The notes under the pieces were generated by a model, which was not told the origin of the DNA, did no database searches, and was given only the letters and a program-made list of their open reading frames with translations. Of a stretch of DNA of 64,000 nucleotides, positions 62,944 through 64,000 are shown piece after piece. This DNA comes from Bacteroidota bacterium. Its GTDB lineage: Bacteria > Bacteroidota > Bacteroidia > NS11-12g > UBA955. The stretch's first letter is position 1. Every line of letters starts with the position of its first letter. The translations under genes were made by a program, and so were the position numbers. Location: positions 124,001-188,000 of the forward strand of contig JAMLHC010000001.1 of the NCBI GenBank assembly GCA_023957335.1, read 5' to 3'.

Positions 62944-64000
62944 ATGTCTAAAACAATAAAATTAAGGAAAGGGTACGATATCAGATTGAGTGGTGAAGCA
63001 CCAAGATTTGAACAAACGAACTATCAGTCTAGGCTATTTGCAATAAAACCTCCCGATTATAACGGACTTACTCCCAGATTAATAGTTGAACAAGGCTCGG
63101 AAGTCAAAGCCGGTTCTGTCCTTTTTCAAGACAAAACAGACGAAACAATACAATTCACGTCACCGGTAAGTGGGGAGATTGTTGATATCGTTAGAGGGGA
63201 AAGGAGAGTCATTTTGGAAATCCTGATTTTAGCTGATTCAAAAAATGAATTTATTGATTTTGGGAAAGCAAACCCCAATGACCTTAGTTCAGAAGAAATT
63301 AAATCCAAACTATTGGCAAGTGGCTGCTGGACTTTGATGCGCCAGCGACCCTTTAATAAAGTTCCACAAACTCAACTTACCCCAAAAAATATTTTTATTT
63401 CAGGTTTTGACTCTGCACCCTTTGCAACCAATATTGAATATGCGGTATCCAATGAACTTGCCAATATGCAAACTGCAATTGATGCACTTAGAAAATTGAC
63501 TGATGGCAAAGTTTATTTAGGATTATCAACAGCACAAAAGCAACATAGCGTTTTTACAAAACTTAATGGTGTAGAGATTACCTATTTCGAAGGTCCCCAC
63601 CCGGCAGGAAATGTAGGAGTGCAAATTCACCATACCGCTCCTATCAACAAAGATGAAGTGGTCTGGACAATAAGCCCACAAGACTTAGTCACAATCGGTC
63701 GTTTGTTTAATCAAGGCATATATGACACCCAAAGACTTTTTTCAATTTCCGGAGATGTAGTTAGGAAAAAAGGATATTTCCGTTCGTATCTTGGAGCACA
63801 AGTGACAAAAGCGATTGAAAATAATCTTTTGAACGAACATGTACGCATTATCAGCGGCAATCCGCTTACAGGTACCAAAGTGAGTAGAGATGGATTTATC
63901 GGCACATTTCAAAATTCAATTTCTGTCATCGAAGAAGGAGACGAACCCGAATTCTTTGGTTGGCTATGCCCTACATACAAAAGACCTTCTCTCTCAAGAA
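62944..64000 (+). CDS. nqrA: Na+-translocating NADH:quinone reductase subunit A (5' part)
   Basis: Partial, open at the right edge (352 codons seen, the usual family length is about 450). MSKTIKLRKGYDIRLSGEAP, ITYFEGPHPAGNVGVQIHHTAPINKDEVVWTI (in segments: FEGPHPAGNVGVQIHH, KDEVVWTI), GRLFNQGIYDTQRLFSISG and RIISGNPLTGTKV are NqrA family features. It is the cytoplasmic subunit of the six-subunit Na+-pump and nqrB-F presumably follow outside. ATG 62944 is preceded by a box-like TAATGCTTTG. Follows gcvP by about 100 nt. Confidence 0.94.
   Translation, partial: MSKTIKLRKGYDIRLSGEAPRFEQTNYQSRLFAIKPPDYNGLTPRLIVEQGSEVKAGSVLFQDKTDETIQFTSPVSGEIVDIVRGERRVILEILILADSKNEFIDFGKANPNDLSSEEIKSKLLASGCWTLMRQRPFNKVPQTQLTPKNIFISGFDSAPFATNIEYAVSNELANMQTAIDALRKLTDGKVYLGLSTAQKQHSVFTKLNGVEITYFEGPHPAGNVGVQIHHTAPINKDEVVWTISPQDLVTIGRLFNQGIYDTQRLFSISGDVVRKKGYFRSYLGAQVTKAIENNLLNEHVRIISGNPLTGTKVSRDGFIGTFQNSISVIEEGDEPEFFGWLCPTYKRPSLSR

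Overview
This window looks like a chromosomal segment of a member of the Bacteroidota. The evidence is four predicted cargo proteins of the type IX secretion system (T9SS; three type A and one type B C-terminal sorting domains), a GldB gliding/T9SS lipoprotein, a Bacteroidota-type three-gene complex II, the start of an NqrA gene, and DUF4249- and DUF4837-like lipoproteins. At least 18 copies of the Bacteroidota sigma -7 box TAnnTTTG (or one-base variants) sit just in front of genes, and Shine-Dalgarno sequences are largely absent. DNA is AT-rich by eye. Finer taxonomy cannot be read from the sequence. I see no prophage, IS element, CRISPR array or rRNA. One tRNA (Leu, anticodon UAG) is present.

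Layout. 1-4.8 kb: 3' end of a secreted M43-type metalloprotease, topA, and a SirB1-type protein. 4.9-11.2 kb: a one-directional polysaccharide export/assembly locus (ABC permease, ABC ATPase, two multidomain glycosyltransferases, a lipoprotein). 11.2-13.8 kb: nadE and an outer-membrane beta-barrel gene on the minus strand, divergent from gldB. 13.8-24.9 kb: housekeeping genes (MBL hydrolase, spoT, tRNA-Leu, trigger factor, smpB, trmD, DnaQ-like exonuclease, RluA-type pseudouridine synthase) mixed with envelope proteins of unknown role. 25-30 kb, minus strand: a CCG-domain/4Fe-4S membrane pair and a GH3-serine hydrolase fusion. 30.2-35.6 kb: an inverted-repeat cluster, two T9SS cargo genes in one unit, and a (TG)20 microsatellite in their leader. 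35.6-42 kb: CDF transporter, yigZ-like, ribD, pyrE, NUDIX, tyrS, pyrD. 42-45.7 kb: sdhC-sdhA-sdhB, followed by a GT-C membrane protein. 47-54.6 kb: rhomboid protease, a 1025-residue OmpA-family lipoprotein, purM, PGI/PMI isomerase, FAH-family hydrolase. 54.6-59.8 kb, minus strand: a glycine-rich T9SS protein, then mltD-like/DUF4837/purN. 60-64 kb: gcvP and the 5' part of nqrA.

How genes work together. The polysaccharide locus supplies assembly and ABC export of a surface glycan. gldB and the sorting-domain proteins belong to T9SS. purM/purN, pyrE/pyrD, ribD and nadE are biosynthetic genes scattered singly. Complex II and NqrA feed the quinone pool.

Points most worth a second look: (1) many genes have the -7 box only 4-24 nt before the start codon, implying leaderless or near-leaderless mRNAs and showing that several long-ORF TTG/GTG starts are wrong; (2) a (TG)20 tract in the leader of a T9SS surface-protein operon, a candidate phase-variation switch; (3) a perfect 15-bp inverted repeat encoding part of a signal peptide; (4) two tandem retropepsin-like domains, apparently without catalytic Asp, at the C terminus of the OmpA-family protein; (5) an identical 17-nt start context in trigger factor and the exonuclease gene.
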